DNA of 64,000 nt from Microbacterium enclense (GCA_038182865.1 CP116226.1:992001-1056000), one strand, 5' to 3'. Positions 17,159 through 26,141 are shown, counted from the stretch's first letter. Numbers and translations are program-made. Notes: generated from the sequence alone by a model not told the origin.

Positions 17159-17749
17159 ATGCCCCCCATCTGGAGACGATTGATCCCCCGCCGCGTGCGT
17201 CTGCACAGCAAGTTGAGGTGGAAGAACGGCCGCTGGCGGCTCGCGACGCCCGACCGGGTACTGCTCGAAGATGTCATCGTCCCCGAGTTCCTCGGGCAGG
17301 ACGATGTCCGTCGGGTGCTGGACGTCGGCGTGGCCTGGTACACCCGCACCTACCCTCGGCTGTACCGCGGCGTCGAGTACCACACGATCGATGTCGATCC
17401 CGCGATGCAGCGCATCGCCGGGCGCCACCATCACACCCTCTCGATGACCGAGCTGGCATCGGTCTATCCTCCCGACACGTTCGATGTGGTCATGTGCAAC
17501 GGCGTTTTCGGGTGGGGGCTGAACACCGCCGACGAGGTCGCGCGCGGGCTCGAGGCATCGGCCGCGGTCCTGCGGCCGGGCGGATGGCTCGTGGTGGGGT
17601 GGAACGACATGGCGGGTCGACGCGTCCCGGACCTCGACGCACTCGCCGCACCTCGTTTCGACCGGGCGGTGCTGCCCGCCGCGGGCGCTGACCATGTGGT
17701 GACGCCGACCCACTACGCCCATCGGTTCGACTTCTTCACCCGCCGATGA
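17159..17749 (+). CDS. class I SAM-dependent methyltransferase-like protein
   Basis: A 196-residue protein from the ATG at 17159, which has a good GGAGAG site; an in-frame ATG at 17102 would add 19 residues but lacks one. The fold is suggested by VLDVGVAW (motif I, degenerate: the usual GxGxG is not intact), HTIDVDPAMQRIAG (motif II acidic loop), FDVVMCNGVFGWG (motif IV) and LRPGGWLVVGWND. The stop overlaps the ATG of the PIG-L gene. The target is unknown; carbohydrate or lipid substrates are possible given the partner. Confidence 0.7.
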   Translation: MPPIWRRLIPRRVRLHSKLRWKNGRWRLATPDRVLLEDVIVPEFLGQDDVRRVLDVGVAWYTRTYPRLYRGVEYHTIDVDPAMQRIAGRHHHTLSMTELASVYPPDTFDVVMCNGVFGWGLNTADEVARGLEASAAVLRPGGWLVVGWNDMAGRRVPDLDALAAPRFDRAVLPAAGADHVVTPTHYAHRFDFFTRR

Positions 17750-18576
17750 ACATGCCGATGCCCGTTGTCGCCGGGATCTGGGCGCACTATGACGACGACC
17801 TCCTCTTCGCCACACCGACGATCGACCGCGCGATCCAGGACGGTCACGGTGTGCGGAATCTCTTCCTGACCGCCTCCGACGCCGGAACCGGCTTGTCGCC
17901 GTACATGGCGGATCGCGAGACGGGCATCCGTGCCGCGTACGACGTGATGCGCGGGTCGTCGACGGCGTGGTCGGATCGAGAGACGACTCTCTCGAACGGC
18001 GTCACTGTCGTCACGACCTCGCCCGTCGACGATGACCGCATCCGGCTGGCCTTCCTGCGCCTGCCCGACGGGGGGCTCACGGGCGGCGGCTGGTACGCGA
18101 CCGGGTACAGCACCATCGCCCGCCTTCTCAGCGGACACATCCCGACGCTGACGACGCTCGACACGGGCCAGACGTTCACCGTCACGCGCCTCGTCGAGAC
18201 GATCGCCGCCTTCGTCTCCGGGTCGAGTGCGACGACGGTGCTCGCGCATCTGCCGGGTCTGGAGCCCGGTGCCGTGGGCGATCATCCCGACCACGGCGGT
18301 GTGGGCCGGCTCGTCGCCGCGGCCGTCGACGCCGGGCTCATCGACGGTGAGATCGTTCGCTACGCCATGGGATACCCGGTGTTCACGCTGCCGGCGAATC
18401 TCGATGCAGACGCCGTGGCCCGAAAGCTCGCCGTCTTCGCCGCGTACGGAGAGCACGATGACGCCGTGCGCCGCGCACCGGAGGAGTACCTCGCGCTCCC
18501 GGGACTCGGCGAATGGCTGCGACGCGAGCACTTCGTCGACGACCGCGACACCGAGCGGGCTGCAGGCGGGCGCTAA
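17746..18576 (+). CDS. PIG-L family deacetylase
   Basis: A 276-residue protein with the PIG-L/LmbE zinc site. AHYDDDLLF (residues 13-21) replaces the usual AHPDDE, and DHPDHGGVGRL near residue 180 supplies further metal ligands. Family members remove N-acetyl groups from GlcNAc-containing substrates, including mycothiol precursors and glycans. The coupling to a methyltransferase (ATGA) suggests the two act on the same molecule. The sequence is less conserved than MshB/Mca, so those names are not given. Confidence 0.82.
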   Translation: MNMPMPVVAGIWAHYDDDLLFATPTIDRAIQDGHGVRNLFLTASDAGTGLSPYMADRETGIRAAYDVMRGSSTAWSDRETTLSNGVTVVTTSPVDDDRIRLAFLRLPDGGLTGGGWYATGYSTIARLLSGHIPTLTTLDTGQTFTVTRLVETIAAFVSGSSATTVLAHLPGLEPGAVGDHPDHGGVGRLVAAAVDAGLIDGEIVRYAMGYPVFTLPANLDADAVARKLAVFAAYGEHDDAVRRAPEEYLALPGLGEWLRREHFVDDRDTERAAGGR

Positions 18577-18590
18577 GCCCCCGCCTGCAG
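18560..18590. terminator. hairpin at the end of the PIG-L gene
   Basis: A perfect 11-bp inverted repeat CTGCAGGCGGG/CCCGCCTGCAG (18560-18570 and 18580-18590) with a 9-nt loop spans the PIG-L stop codon. There is no U run, so it would be a GC-only terminator or RNA stabiliser between the convergent PIG-L and M23 peptidase genes. Confidence 0.45.
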
Positions 18591-18621
18591 TCGTAAACGC
18601 GGATCCGGGGACGGAGCCGCT

Positions 18622-20760
18622 CTACCGACGGGCGACCGGCCGGGACTCACTCGTTCGGGATGTCCTCGTGAAGCCCGGCTTCGTGCCCACAACCGTCATC
18701 GTGAGGCGTGCCCCCGCATCGCTGGTCGTGATCTTGTACGACGAGGCCGTCGCTCCCGGGATGGTCACACCATCACGCCGCCACTGGAACATGAGCTTTG
18801 TGGGCGCAGGGGACCACGTTCCCACGGACGCCTTCACGGTAGAGCCGACAGCCATCTTCCCCGAGACGACGGGTCGAGGAGCTTGGGAGAACGCCTGCGT
18901 GGCAATCGACTTCCCGGCACTCGACACCGCGACGGAGCGCAGGCCGGGAGCGGTGCCTTTGACCTCGACCGCAATCTTCGTGCCGGCGTCTGCGGCGACA
19001 AGGCGATACGTCTTGCCCGTGGCTCCAGGGATAGGCGTGCCGTTGCGCAACCAACGGAACGTCACGGTGACCGGTGCTGGCTTCCACTCACCGGCGCTGG
19101 CGGTCAGGACGCTGCCGACGCGAAGAGAACCGCTGAAGGTGGGCGTCCGCGGGGTCACCGCAGACGGGAAGGTGGTGGCATCACCGATTACGACAGCACC
19201 TGGCGTCCTTGCGACCAACCGCCAGTACCCGGCGCTGAACCGGTAGGACTTCGCGCTGGGTTGCGTCATGACGACGCTGCCGTCCGTCGGTGCCGATGTC
19301 AGATGATTCCAGGGCGCGGGCGAGCCTGATCGCGCGATCGCTGCGCCATCGATGAGCGTCGACGGTTGGACGCCGCCCACGGCGGCCCACGAGCCCAAAG
19401 GAAGCGCGGCTCGTCCGACCACGCGATAGGCCTGCCCCGCCACTGTTGTGAGGAACGTCCCGTCCGCGGGATAGCGGCGCAGGTGATCCCACGGGGCAGC
19501 GCCGTCCGCATTGTCGATCGCCGCGTGATCGATTGTCACTGCCGGCTGAGGGCCTCCGACTGCGTCCCACGACGAAACGTACAGAGGCGCGCCACCCGCA
19601 ACACGGAAGACTTCGCCCGTCGCGCCACTGCTGACGAGCGTGCCATCAGCGGGGTACCGACGCAGGTGATCCCACGGGGCACCACCATCAGCATTGTCGA
19701 TCGCCGCCTGATCGATCGTCACGACCGGCTGGGCCCCGCCGACCGCATCCCACGACCCCACATACACAGGTGCTCCGCCAGCCACACGGAAAACCGCGCC
19801 CGTCGCGCCACTGTTCAGGAACGTGCCGTCAGCGGGGTACCGACGCAGGTGATCCCACGGGGCACCACCATCAGCATTGTCGATCGCCGCCTGATCGATC
19901 GTCACGACCGGCTGGGCCCCGCCGACCGCATCCCACGACCCCACATACACAGGTGCTCCACCAGCCACACGGAAAACCGCGCCCGTCGCGCCACTGTTCA
20001 GGAACGTGCCGTCCTTCGGGTAACGGGGCAGTCGGTTCCACTGATCATCCGTCAACGCCTGAGCCGGACGCTCTCCCCCGACTGCATTCCACGAACCGAC
20101 GTAGATGGGCGCCCCACCCGCGATTCGATATACGTGGTTCTGGTAGGCGACAAATGCTCCCTCAGCGACGTTTGACTCCGACGGACCGTTGGCCGCGAGC
20201 CACGGAATCGGATTCACATGGCCCTGATTAGCGCCCTTTCCAGACTGGCATCCGCGATATCCGTAGTTCGAGGTCGAGGAGGAATAGGGCCCCGGAATCA
20301 ACGAAACGTGGACATGACTGTTCCCTCCCCATGCTGCAACAGTTCCGACCTGTGTTCCGGCCCACACTTCGGCTCCGACGCCGACGGTGGGAACGGTGTG
20401 CTGGTAGATGACGGTGAAGGGACCCGCCGTGGATTGGTACTCGACGTGAAGCATCGAGTCGATCCCCCGGTTGCCCGTGGAGCGCTTCACCCAGCCGTGT
20501 CCGATAGAACGCACAGGCCCTGAGGTATAGCCCTGTGAGTCGGCGCCGAGATGGGCGGCCGATTCACCGCCGATTGTGGCGTACCCGCAGGTGTTGAAAC
20601 TCCAGTCCTCCCACGGAGCGGATCCCGCAGGATTCGTCCACGAGGACGGCCATCCGAATCGCGTGGCATTCGCAGGCGCTGCGACGATGAGAGAGGAGAT
20701 GAGCGATACAACGACCAGGACGCCGACCGTCGCGCCGCGTATGAACGGTACTCTCGCCAT
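18622..20760 (-). CDS. secreted M23 family peptidase with tandem repeats
   Basis: A 712-residue exported protein. The start chosen is the ATG at 20760, which begins a signal peptide (MARVPFIRGATVG... ending PANA near residue 31); an ATG at 20820 would add 20 residues before it. The LytM/M23 zinc site is intact: His70 and Asp74 (HLGAD), His121 (YQH), and His149-x-His151 (HVH). Then come about six 61-residue repeats built around RVAGGAPVYVGSWDAVGG, and two C-terminal Ig-like repeats (VGS-LTAS-GEW...W-R-G-PIPGAT). It probably cuts peptidoglycan or another wall peptide, with the repeats binding the surface. It is less GC3-biased than neighbouring genes. Confidence 0.85.
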   Translation of the reverse strand: MARVPFIRGATVGVLVVVSLISSLIVAAPANATRFGWPSSWTNPAGSAPWEDWSFNTCGYATIGGESAAHLGADSQGYTSGPVRSIGHGWVKRSTGNRGIDSMLHVEYQSTAGPFTVIYQHTVPTVGVGAEVWAGTQVGTVAAWGGNSHVHVSLIPGPYSSSTSNYGYRGCQSGKGANQGHVNPIPWLAANGPSESNVAEGAFVAYQNHVYRIAGGAPIYVGSWNAVGGERPAQALTDDQWNRLPRYPKDGTFLNSGATGAVFRVAGGAPVYVGSWDAVGGAQPVVTIDQAAIDNADGGAPWDHLRRYPADGTFLNSGATGAVFRVAGGAPVYVGSWDAVGGAQPVVTIDQAAIDNADGGAPWDHLRRYPADGTLVSSGATGEVFRVAGGAPLYVSSWDAVGGPQPAVTIDHAAIDNADGAAPWDHLRRYPADGTFLTTVAGQAYRVVGRAALPLGSWAAVGGVQPSTLIDGAAIARSGSPAPWNHLTSAPTDGSVVMTQPSAKSYRFSAGYWRLVARTPGAVVIGDATTFPSAVTPRTPTFSGSLRVGSVLTASAGEWKPAPVTVTFRWLRNGTPIPGATGKTYRLVAADAGTKIAVEVKGTAPGLRSVAVSSAGKSIATQAFSQAPRPVVSGKMAVGSTVKASVGTWSPAPTKLMFQWRRDGVTIPGATASSYKITTSDAGARLTMTVVGTKPGFTRTSRTSESRPVARR
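19458..20189. repeat. 183-bp coding tandem repeats in the M23 peptidase gene
   Basis: The repeat period is 183 bp (61 codons). Units 19641-19823 and 19824-20006 differ at only two positions that I can see, whereas the flanking units (19458-19640 and 20007-20189) are clearly diverged. This points to a recent duplication or gene conversion of the central pair, and copy number may differ between strains. Confidence 0.85.
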
Positions 20761-21198
20761 CGAATGCGCCCCGATTCTCTGTGTACGCAACAACCGGGCC
20801 GGTTCGCGCAACCGAAACATATCGGAGATTGGTCAGGCGCGGGAAGGAAACGCGTCTCCGGGAAGGTCGCACGCAGACGCGCACGCTGCGTTTCGGCCGC
20901 TCGAAACCCTGGAGACAGCCGCTCACGATCCGCGGAAAGACGCGGTTCGGGAGGCCGAAATGCTCAGAATCCTCGCGGGAGCTTTGCAGCTTCACCGACT
21001 GTCGGCCAGGCTCGTTCACAGCGAAGGGGAGTAGCTCCGGGCCGGTCATCGGCCCGCGGCGATGTCGACACACTGGCCGTCACGGCGACGGCCCGGCATC
21101 CCACCCGCGTGGGTCCACCACCGGGCGAGCGAGACCTTCGGCCCGCCCGGCCGAGGACACCCCTATCCGTCTTCGGTCATGACTGACCGGAGGTCACC
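20761..21198. other. gene-free spacer (438 bp) between M23 peptidase and exchanger
   Basis: No convincing gene is seen; the short open frames here have no family features and poor codon style. It contains a small hairpin CGGGCCG/CGGCCCG at 21038-21056. A CGGTCA/TGACCG pair at 21174-21189 lies just before the GGAGG of the exchanger gene and could be an operator. The DNA is a little less GC-rich than its surroundings. Confidence 0.4.
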
Positions 21199-22443
21199 AT
21201 GCCCCCTGCGCTCCTGCGCCGTATCGCCCTGTGCCTGCTGATCGCGGCACCCGCGATCGTCTTCCGCATCCTGGGGTTCGCCCCGAATCCGGTGCTGGAT
21301 CTCGTCATCTTCGGCGCCGCTGTCGTGGCCGCGAGCTTCCTGCTCGCATGGGCGGCCGAGGCCGCGCAGAAGGACATCTCCGGCCCCCTCGCGATCGCGA
21401 TCCTCGCGCTCATCGCGGTCCTCCCGGAGTATGCCGTCGACCTGTACTACGCCTTCCGTTCGGGCAGCGATGCCGCCTACGAGCAGTTCGCGGCGGCGAA
21501 CATGACCGGCTCGAACCGGCTGCTCCTCGGGTTCGGATGGCCCCTCGTGGTGATCGTCGCGCTGCTGGTGGCCAACCGCGGGCTGCGTCGCGGGGATCCG
21601 GCCCGCCGGAGCTTCCTGCAGCTCCCCCGAGAATCGCGCCTCGACGTCGGGTTCCTCGCCGTGCTCGCGGTCGTCGCCTTCACGATCCCCCTGGTCGGCA
21701 GCATCCCCATCTGGTTCGGACTGCTGCTCATCGCGGCGTTCGCGTTCTACCTGGGGCGGGCGAGCCAGGCCCACAGCGACGACGAGGAAGAGTTCGTCGG
21801 CCCCGCCAAGCTCATCGCCGACCTCCCGCAGCGCCCGCGCCGCTGGACGGTGATCGCGCTCTTCGTGGTGGCCGCGGCGATCATCCTCGCGTGCGCCGAA
21901 CCCTTCGCCGAAGCGCTCGTGGCATCCGGCTCCGCGCTGGGTATCGACAGCTACTTCCTCGTGCAGTGGCTCGCGCCCCTGGCATCCGAAGCGCCGGAGT
22001 TCATCGTCGCCGTCATGTTCGCCCTGCGGGGATGGGGCGCGGCCGCCATCGGCACCCTGATCGCGTCGAAGATCAACCAGTGGAGCCTGCTGGTCGGCTC
22101 CCTGCCGCTGGCACACTTCTTCGGCGGCGGAGACACCGCTCTCCCGCTGGATGCGCGACAGATCGAGGAGTTCGTGCTCACCGGCACACAGACTCTCATG
22201 GGCGTGGCGGTGATCATCGCCCTGCGGTTCCACTGGCGGTCGGCTGTCGCCCTGGCGGCGATCTTCGCCGTGCAGTTCTTCGTCACCGACACGGCGGGGC
22301 GCTATGTCCTCTCCGCCGTGCAGGTCGTCATCGCGGTGACGTTGCTGATCGTGCACCGGCGCGAGATCCTGCCGACGCTCGCGGCTCCATTCCGGCGCCG
22401 GGCCGCAGATGACGCCCCCGCGGCGGAGTTGACGCGCAGCTAG
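21199..22443 (+). CDS. cation/calcium exchanger (CaCA superfamily) membrane protein
   Basis: A 414-residue protein with about ten membrane helices in two inverted halves. Alpha-repeat 1 shows ALIAVLPEYAVDL...NMTGSNRLL and alpha-repeat 2 EAPEFIVAVMFALRG...GTLIASKINQWSLL. The conserved acidic residue in PE of each half and the G-S/T-N pattern are those of Na+/Ca2+ and H+/cation exchangers. The loop between the halves is acidic (HSDDEEEF). GGAGG lies 7 bp before the ATG. Ion specificity cannot be read from the sequence. Confidence 0.87.
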   Translation: MPPALLRRIALCLLIAAPAIVFRILGFAPNPVLDLVIFGAAVVAASFLLAWAAEAAQKDISGPLAIAILALIAVLPEYAVDLYYAFRSGSDAAYEQFAAANMTGSNRLLLGFGWPLVVIVALLVANRGLRRGDPARRSFLQLPRESRLDVGFLAVLAVVAFTIPLVGSIPIWFGLLLIAAFAFYLGRASQAHSDDEEEFVGPAKLIADLPQRPRRWTVIALFVVAAAIILACAEPFAEALVASGSALGIDSYFLVQWLAPLASEAPEFIVAVMFALRGWGAAAIGTLIASKINQWSLLVGSLPLAHFFGGGDTALPLDARQIEEFVLTGTQTLMGVAVIIALRFHWRSAVALAAIFAVQFFVTDTAGRYVLSAVQVVIAVTLLIVHRREILPTLAAPFRRRAADDAPAAELTRS

Positions 22444-22551
22444 GAGAGGTCGTGCGGGCGCGGGCCGTCGGCGCACGCGGCGTCGGGCCGGAGCCCGCAG
22501 AGCTCTCCCTGGGCGCCTTCTACGTAAGCCCGGCGTATGACTCGTCGGTCA

Positions 22552-22989
22552 TCACGCACTTCCTTCCGGGTGCGAGACGTCAGCAGCGCTGTCCGAAGGA
22601 AGATGTGCCAAGACGTTGATCACGTGGCCGTCGTCGTCGCGGAAGAAGAAGCGTCGCACTCCCCACGGCTCGTTGCGCAGTTCGTGGACAACGAGCGTGT
22701 GAGCTGCGATCGCTGCCGAGTGCGCGAGGTCGACGTCGTCGACCTCCACAGACAGCTCTGGGTTGACGGAAGCGGTGGCATCACGAGTGATGAGGCTGAT
22801 CTGAGAGCCTGAAGGATCCCCAGCATCAGCGAGGGTCACAATCCACCCGTGGTCCATCACGACGCGCAGCCCCAAGATCTCCTCGTAGTACCGGCGCGCC
22901 GTCTCGATGCTTTCCACCTCGAGGACAGGCACGACTCGGCGAACGTGAGGAACGCGACGCGTGCCCGCACCGCGCACTCGGTCACCCAT
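22552..22989 (-). CDS. VOC (glyoxalase/bleomycin-resistance) family protein
   Basis: A 145-residue VOC-fold protein: RVVPVLEVESIETARRYYEEILGLRV, the typical first beta-alpha-beta unit, then VNPELSVEVDDVD and the C-terminal VRRFFFRDDDGHVINVLAH. The ATG at 22989 is chosen; it overlaps the end of the GNAT fragment by 8 bp. Resistance or dioxygenase functions are possible, but the substrate is unknown. Confidence 0.78.
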   Translation of the reverse strand: MGDRVRGAGTRRVPHVRRVVPVLEVESIETARRYYEEILGLRVVMDHGWIVTLADAGDPSGSQISLITRDATASVNPELSVEVDDVDLAHSAAIAAHTLVVHELRNEPWGVRRFFFRDDDGHVINVLAHLPSDSAADVSHPEGSA

Positions 22990-23329
22990 GAGCAGCACCT
23001 GAGCGGGAGGCCCAGAGCTCCGACCGCAGAATCGCCCAAACCTGCTTGTCGTGGAAAGCACCGCTGTTCGACGATGCGCCTCGCACCGCACCCTCGAGCG
23101 TCATGCCGAGGCGCTCAGCGACTGCGGCGCTTCGGACATTGTCGGCTCGGCAGCGCCATTCAGCCCGGTTGCGGCGTCGCTCGAGCAGCGCCAAATCGCG
23201 CAGGTGCACGACCGACCGGGAGACCAGACCGCGCCGATCCGCCGTCGGTTCCAACGAGCATCCGATCTCACACACTCCGGAAACTGCCGCGCCAAGTTCC
23301 ATTCGAAACATGAAACGAGGGTCGCACAA
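22982..23329 (-). pseudogene. N-terminally truncated GNAT acetyltransferase
   Basis: A 115-codon frame matching only the C-terminal two thirds of a RimJ/RimL-type GNAT: CEIGCSL, RRGLVSRSV (acetyl-CoA loop, degenerate), NRAEWRCRADNVRSAAVAERLGM and the closing KQVWAILRSE. Family members are about 170-190 residues, so roughly 60 N-terminal residues are missing, and none can be found in the other frames just upstream. It is probably non-functional and part of a decayed segment. Confidence 0.55.
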
Positions 23330-23755
23330 CAGTCGTTATGTCGTCCACCCTGACTTCGCAACCGCGTCCATTAAGCGGCGATGGAGGAACACGCGCCGCT
23401 CACCGGTGACCTGCCGGTAGGTGACGCTGAGCCCACATACCACTCGAGCCGACGTCGAGCTCTCACCGCCCGGGGGTCTCGGGGCCGCTGGCGCGCGAGA
23501 TCGACCCGGAAAGTGTCAGGCCTTCGATCCGCTCGCGGCCGGTCCCAAGGAGCGTTCGACAGCCGAGGCGCTCCGGACGTTATCGGCCAGGAGAGCGCGG
23601 CAGACGACGATGCTCTTTGACGACAGCGCCCGTTGATCGCGCGTGCGGTCTCGTCCCAGTCCGGGGGCGGCGACGTGTCGCTGGGCGGTCAGCCGATGCG
23701 AACACGTTCAGCACCCTCGCTGAGTCGGCATGTCCGGTGACGCTGCCGGGTTCTG
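23330..23755. other. gene-free segment made of gene remnants
   Basis: No intact gene is seen in these 426 bp. 23459-23553 is a diverged copy of the last ~92 bp of the FAD monooxygenase gene at 24950-25041, including the stop codon (minus-strand reading LLGTGRERIEGLTL...). Just beside it, in another minus frame (about 23555-23615), is a short GNAT-like piece reading DNVRSASAVERSLG. The segment therefore looks like the debris of a former acetyltransferase/monooxygenase arrangement. Confidence 0.55.
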
Positions 23756-24178
23756 TCACGCGATGGGGGTGCTCGACTCGACGAGATCCCTGAGCTTGCG
23801 GAGGTCCTTCAGGACGAGACTGACGTCGCGGTCGAACTCATCCTCGGTGAGCTCGATCTGACGAACTGTGAAGACGACCTCGGCTCCTTCGGGGTGTGCG
23901 AGCACGCGGACGGGGTTGTTCACCGTGGTTCCTGAAGGAAGGGTCACGTCGTGATCCAAGATGCCGAGCTTGTTTTGCTCGGTGAACCGCACGGTCACCT
24001 CACCCATCGGAGACGTCATGATCAGTCTGTCGTCTACCCGTCTGATCGGACCGGCCGCCAACCCCGAGGCCCACTTCGGCAGGTTCACGACGTCGTGGGC
24101 GAAGTCGTAGACCGCTGAGGGCTCGGCGTGCACGACCACGCTGACGTGACGACTGGCGATGTCGATTCTCTTGCTCAT
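23756..24178 (-). CDS. SRPBCC (START/Bet v1-like) family protein
   Basis: A 140-residue protein with the SRPBCC pattern: HVSVVVHAEPSAVYDFAHDVVNLPKWASG at the N-terminus, a beta-rich middle and a C-terminal helix (DRDVSLVLKDLRKLRDLVE). These proteins bind hydrophobic ligands in a deep pocket; no catalytic signature is seen. Its start overlaps the stop of the AraC regulator gene (ATGA), so the two are coupled, the regulator being upstream. Confidence 0.75.
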   Translation of the reverse strand: MSKRIDIASRHVSVVVHAEPSAVYDFAHDVVNLPKWASGLAAGPIRRVDDRLIMTSPMGEVTVRFTEQNKLGILDHDVTLPSGTTVNNPVRVLAHPEGAEVVFTVRQIELTEDEFDRDVSLVLKDLRKLRDLVESSTPIA

Positions 24179-24903
24179 GCCCCTGATGCTAAGTTCTTGC
24201 CTCCACCCCACGCTTCCACGAATCGGACGGCGGTCAGGGATGTCAGTTCGCGCACTTCGTCGCTCATATGTGACTGGCTGGCGTATCCGGCCATGAAGGA
24301 CGCGATGCTCAAGTCCCGCTCTCTTTCAACGACCGCGAGGAAGCGACGGAGCCTCACCACCCGAGCAAAGAATTTGGGACCATATCCCACCTCCTCGACG
24401 AAGCGGCGGTGAAGCTGCCGGACACTGACGCCCAACTCGGCCGCCAGCGCTCCAACCCTGATCCGCGGTTCTCTTCGGATAAGGCCGATGGAGGTTCGCG
24501 TGAGGTCGTCGAATCGCAGGGCGGCTTGGGTTACTTCGCCTTCCAGCACCTGTCGTCGCTCACGGGTGGATTGCGTCATCTGGGCCTCCAACCGTCGTGC
24601 GACGGGCAGGGAACGTGCTCCCAGGTCACGTAGGAGAGGCTGATCATCCAGCAATGCTCCGACGGGAACACCAAGGAATCCCCGCGCCATCGCCGGGGCG
24701 AACCGAAGACCCACGATGTCCTGCGGATCCACGGAGACCGAACGTGATCCTGTGTCGGGACCGGCTACTTCGATCCGTCCGTCACGAAACCAGACAATGT
24801 CAACGCAGCCGTCCGGAATGATCTGCGTCGAGCCGTGACCGTCACCGGACCGCTCCCAGGTGCAAAGCACCCCTGGCGCCTTTGATGCGAACTCCCGGTA
24901 CAC
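24175..24903 (-). CDS. AraC family transcriptional regulator
   Basis: About 242 residues from a GTG at 24903; GTGs slightly upstream (24912 and 24930) are also possible. The N-terminal domain opens YREFASK, has IIPDGCVDIVWFRDG typical of DUF6597/AraC sensors, and GLRFAPAMARGFLGVP. The C-terminal AraC DNA-binding domain spans about 150-235, with GALAAELGVSVRQLHRRFVEEVGYGPKFFARVVRLRRFL. It overlaps the SRPBCC gene and probably regulates it. Confidence 0.82.
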   Translation of the reverse strand: MYREFASKAPGVLCTWERSGDGHGSTQIIPDGCVDIVWFRDGRIEVAGPDTGSRSVSVDPQDIVGLRFAPAMARGFLGVPVGALLDDQPLLRDLGARSLPVARRLEAQMTQSTRERRQVLEGEVTQAALRFDDLTRTSIGLIRREPRIRVGALAAELGVSVRQLHRRFVEEVGYGPKFFARVVRLRRFLAVVERERDLSIASFMAGYASQSHMSDEVRELTSLTAVRFVEAWGGGKNLASGA

Positions 24904-24953
24904 AGCTACCACTATGGCGGCAATCACATCTGGACCGACCCGACGCCTTGCTC

Positions 24954-26141
24954 TCACCGCCCGGGGTTCTCGGGGCCGCCGAGGGAAATCGACGCGGTAA
25001 GCGTCAGGCCTTCGCTCCGCTCGCGGCCGGTCCCGAGAAGCATGCGGCGGCCGACGGGGGTACTGAAGAACAGGTTTCGGGCGGCGATCCCTGGCCGGGA
25101 TCGGGGTGCGAAGAAACGGCCGGCGGTGTCGCCGCCCTTCTGGCAGGCCGTGGCGTAGGGCCGGACGAGCTCCTCGTATCGCCGGAAGGCGGACGCGGGT
25201 TCGTCGTGCTGGAGTCGATCGGCCAGCACCAATGCGCTGACCACGGCCGTGCCCGTGCCCATCCCGCCGAGGGTCGCGCCGGCGGCCGCATCGCCGAGGA
25301 GGACACAACGTCCCTTCGACCAGGCGGTAACGTCTGCCCGGGCGATCGCGTCGAGATAGATGTCTGAGGCCCCGGGGAGGTATTCGGTGAGCTGCCGCCC
25401 GAGCGGACCTACCTGCGAGAGCGTGTGGCGGAGGTAGGTGTTCTGGGCGTGCCGGTCGTGGCGCAGCTCTCGCGGCAGTGACGGCGCCTCGAAGACAGCG
25501 AACACGTGCCCACGCGAGGGGTCTTGAGGATCGCGGCTGACGCCGAGCGCCTTCCCGGGCGCGTTCCACACAGTGAGGTCAGGGGTGGCGCCGACAGTGT
25601 TGGGCAGATCCCAACCGGCGACGCAGTACCCCTGGTAGGTGACGAACTGTTCCTCCGGCCCGAAGAGCAGCCGACGCACACGCGAGTGGATGCCGTCCGC
25701 CCCGATGACGACGTCGAACGTGCCCGTTCCCCCATCGGTGAACTCGACGCCGATTCGGTCTCGGTCGTCGGTGATCTCCCGGATCGAGATGCCGTAGCGG
25801 TAGTCGGCGTCGCCCGAGTGGGTCACCAGCACGCGTGTCAGGTCGCGTCGGAGCACGTTCAGGTCGCCGCCGGTGAATTCCTCGGGAAGATCCAGTCTCG
25901 TGCCGGGACCTGCCAGAAAGCACGTCCTGGTGGCAGGCACCGAGACCTCGCGGAGGTCGTCGAGCACGCCGAGGCGCGAGAGGGCGTCGAGGTGGGCCTT
26001 GCCGCGAAAGTCGACGGCATACCCGCCGGTCCTTGGCTCGGGTGCGATCTCGACCACGGTCACCGTGTGGCCCAGACGAGTCAAGGCGACCGCCGCGGCC
26101 GGACCCGCGACGCTCGCTCCGGAGATCAGGACATCTGCCAT
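24954..26141 (-). CDS. FAD-dependent monooxygenase
   Basis: A 395-residue class A flavin monooxygenase. It has ISGASVAGPAAAVALTRLGH (FAD Rossmann), FDVVIGADGIHSRVR (DG motif) and VLLGDAAAGATLGGMGTGTAVVSA (second FAD contact, with the usual P-x-x-G altered). It resembles the Tet(X)-like/aromatic hydroxylase group. It is transcribed away from a TetR regulator across tandem palindromes, so expression is probably induced by a toxic or aromatic ligand. A decayed copy of its 3' end lies at 23459-23553. Confidence 0.87.
   Translation of the reverse strand: MADVLISGASVAGPAAAVALTRLGHTVTVVEIAPEPRTGGYAVDFRGKAHLDALSRLGVLDDLREVSVPATRTCFLAGPGTRLDLPEEFTGGDLNVLRRDLTRVLVTHSGDADYRYGISIREITDDRDRIGVEFTDGGTGTFDVVIGADGIHSRVRRLLFGPEEQFVTYQGYCVAGWDLPNTVGATPDLTVWNAPGKALGVSRDPQDPSRGHVFAVFEAPSLPRELRHDRHAQNTYLRHTLSQVGPLGRQLTEYLPGASDIYLDAIARADVTAWSKGRCVLLGDAAAGATLGGMGTGTAVVSALVLADRLQHDEPASAFRRYEELVRPYATACQKGGDTAGRFFAPRSRPGIAARNLFFSTPVGRRMLLGTGRERSEGLTLTASISLGGPENPGR

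Noticed and set aside
20821..21186. Several plus-strand open frames of 130-210 codons before the exchanger gene
   Set aside because: They have no recognisable domain, overlap one another in different frames and lack ribosome-binding sites; the true start of the next gene is at 21199.
22982..23329. An intact GNAT acetyltransferase
   Set aside because: The frame lacks the first ~60 residues of the fold and no upstream frame supplies them, so it is listed as truncated.
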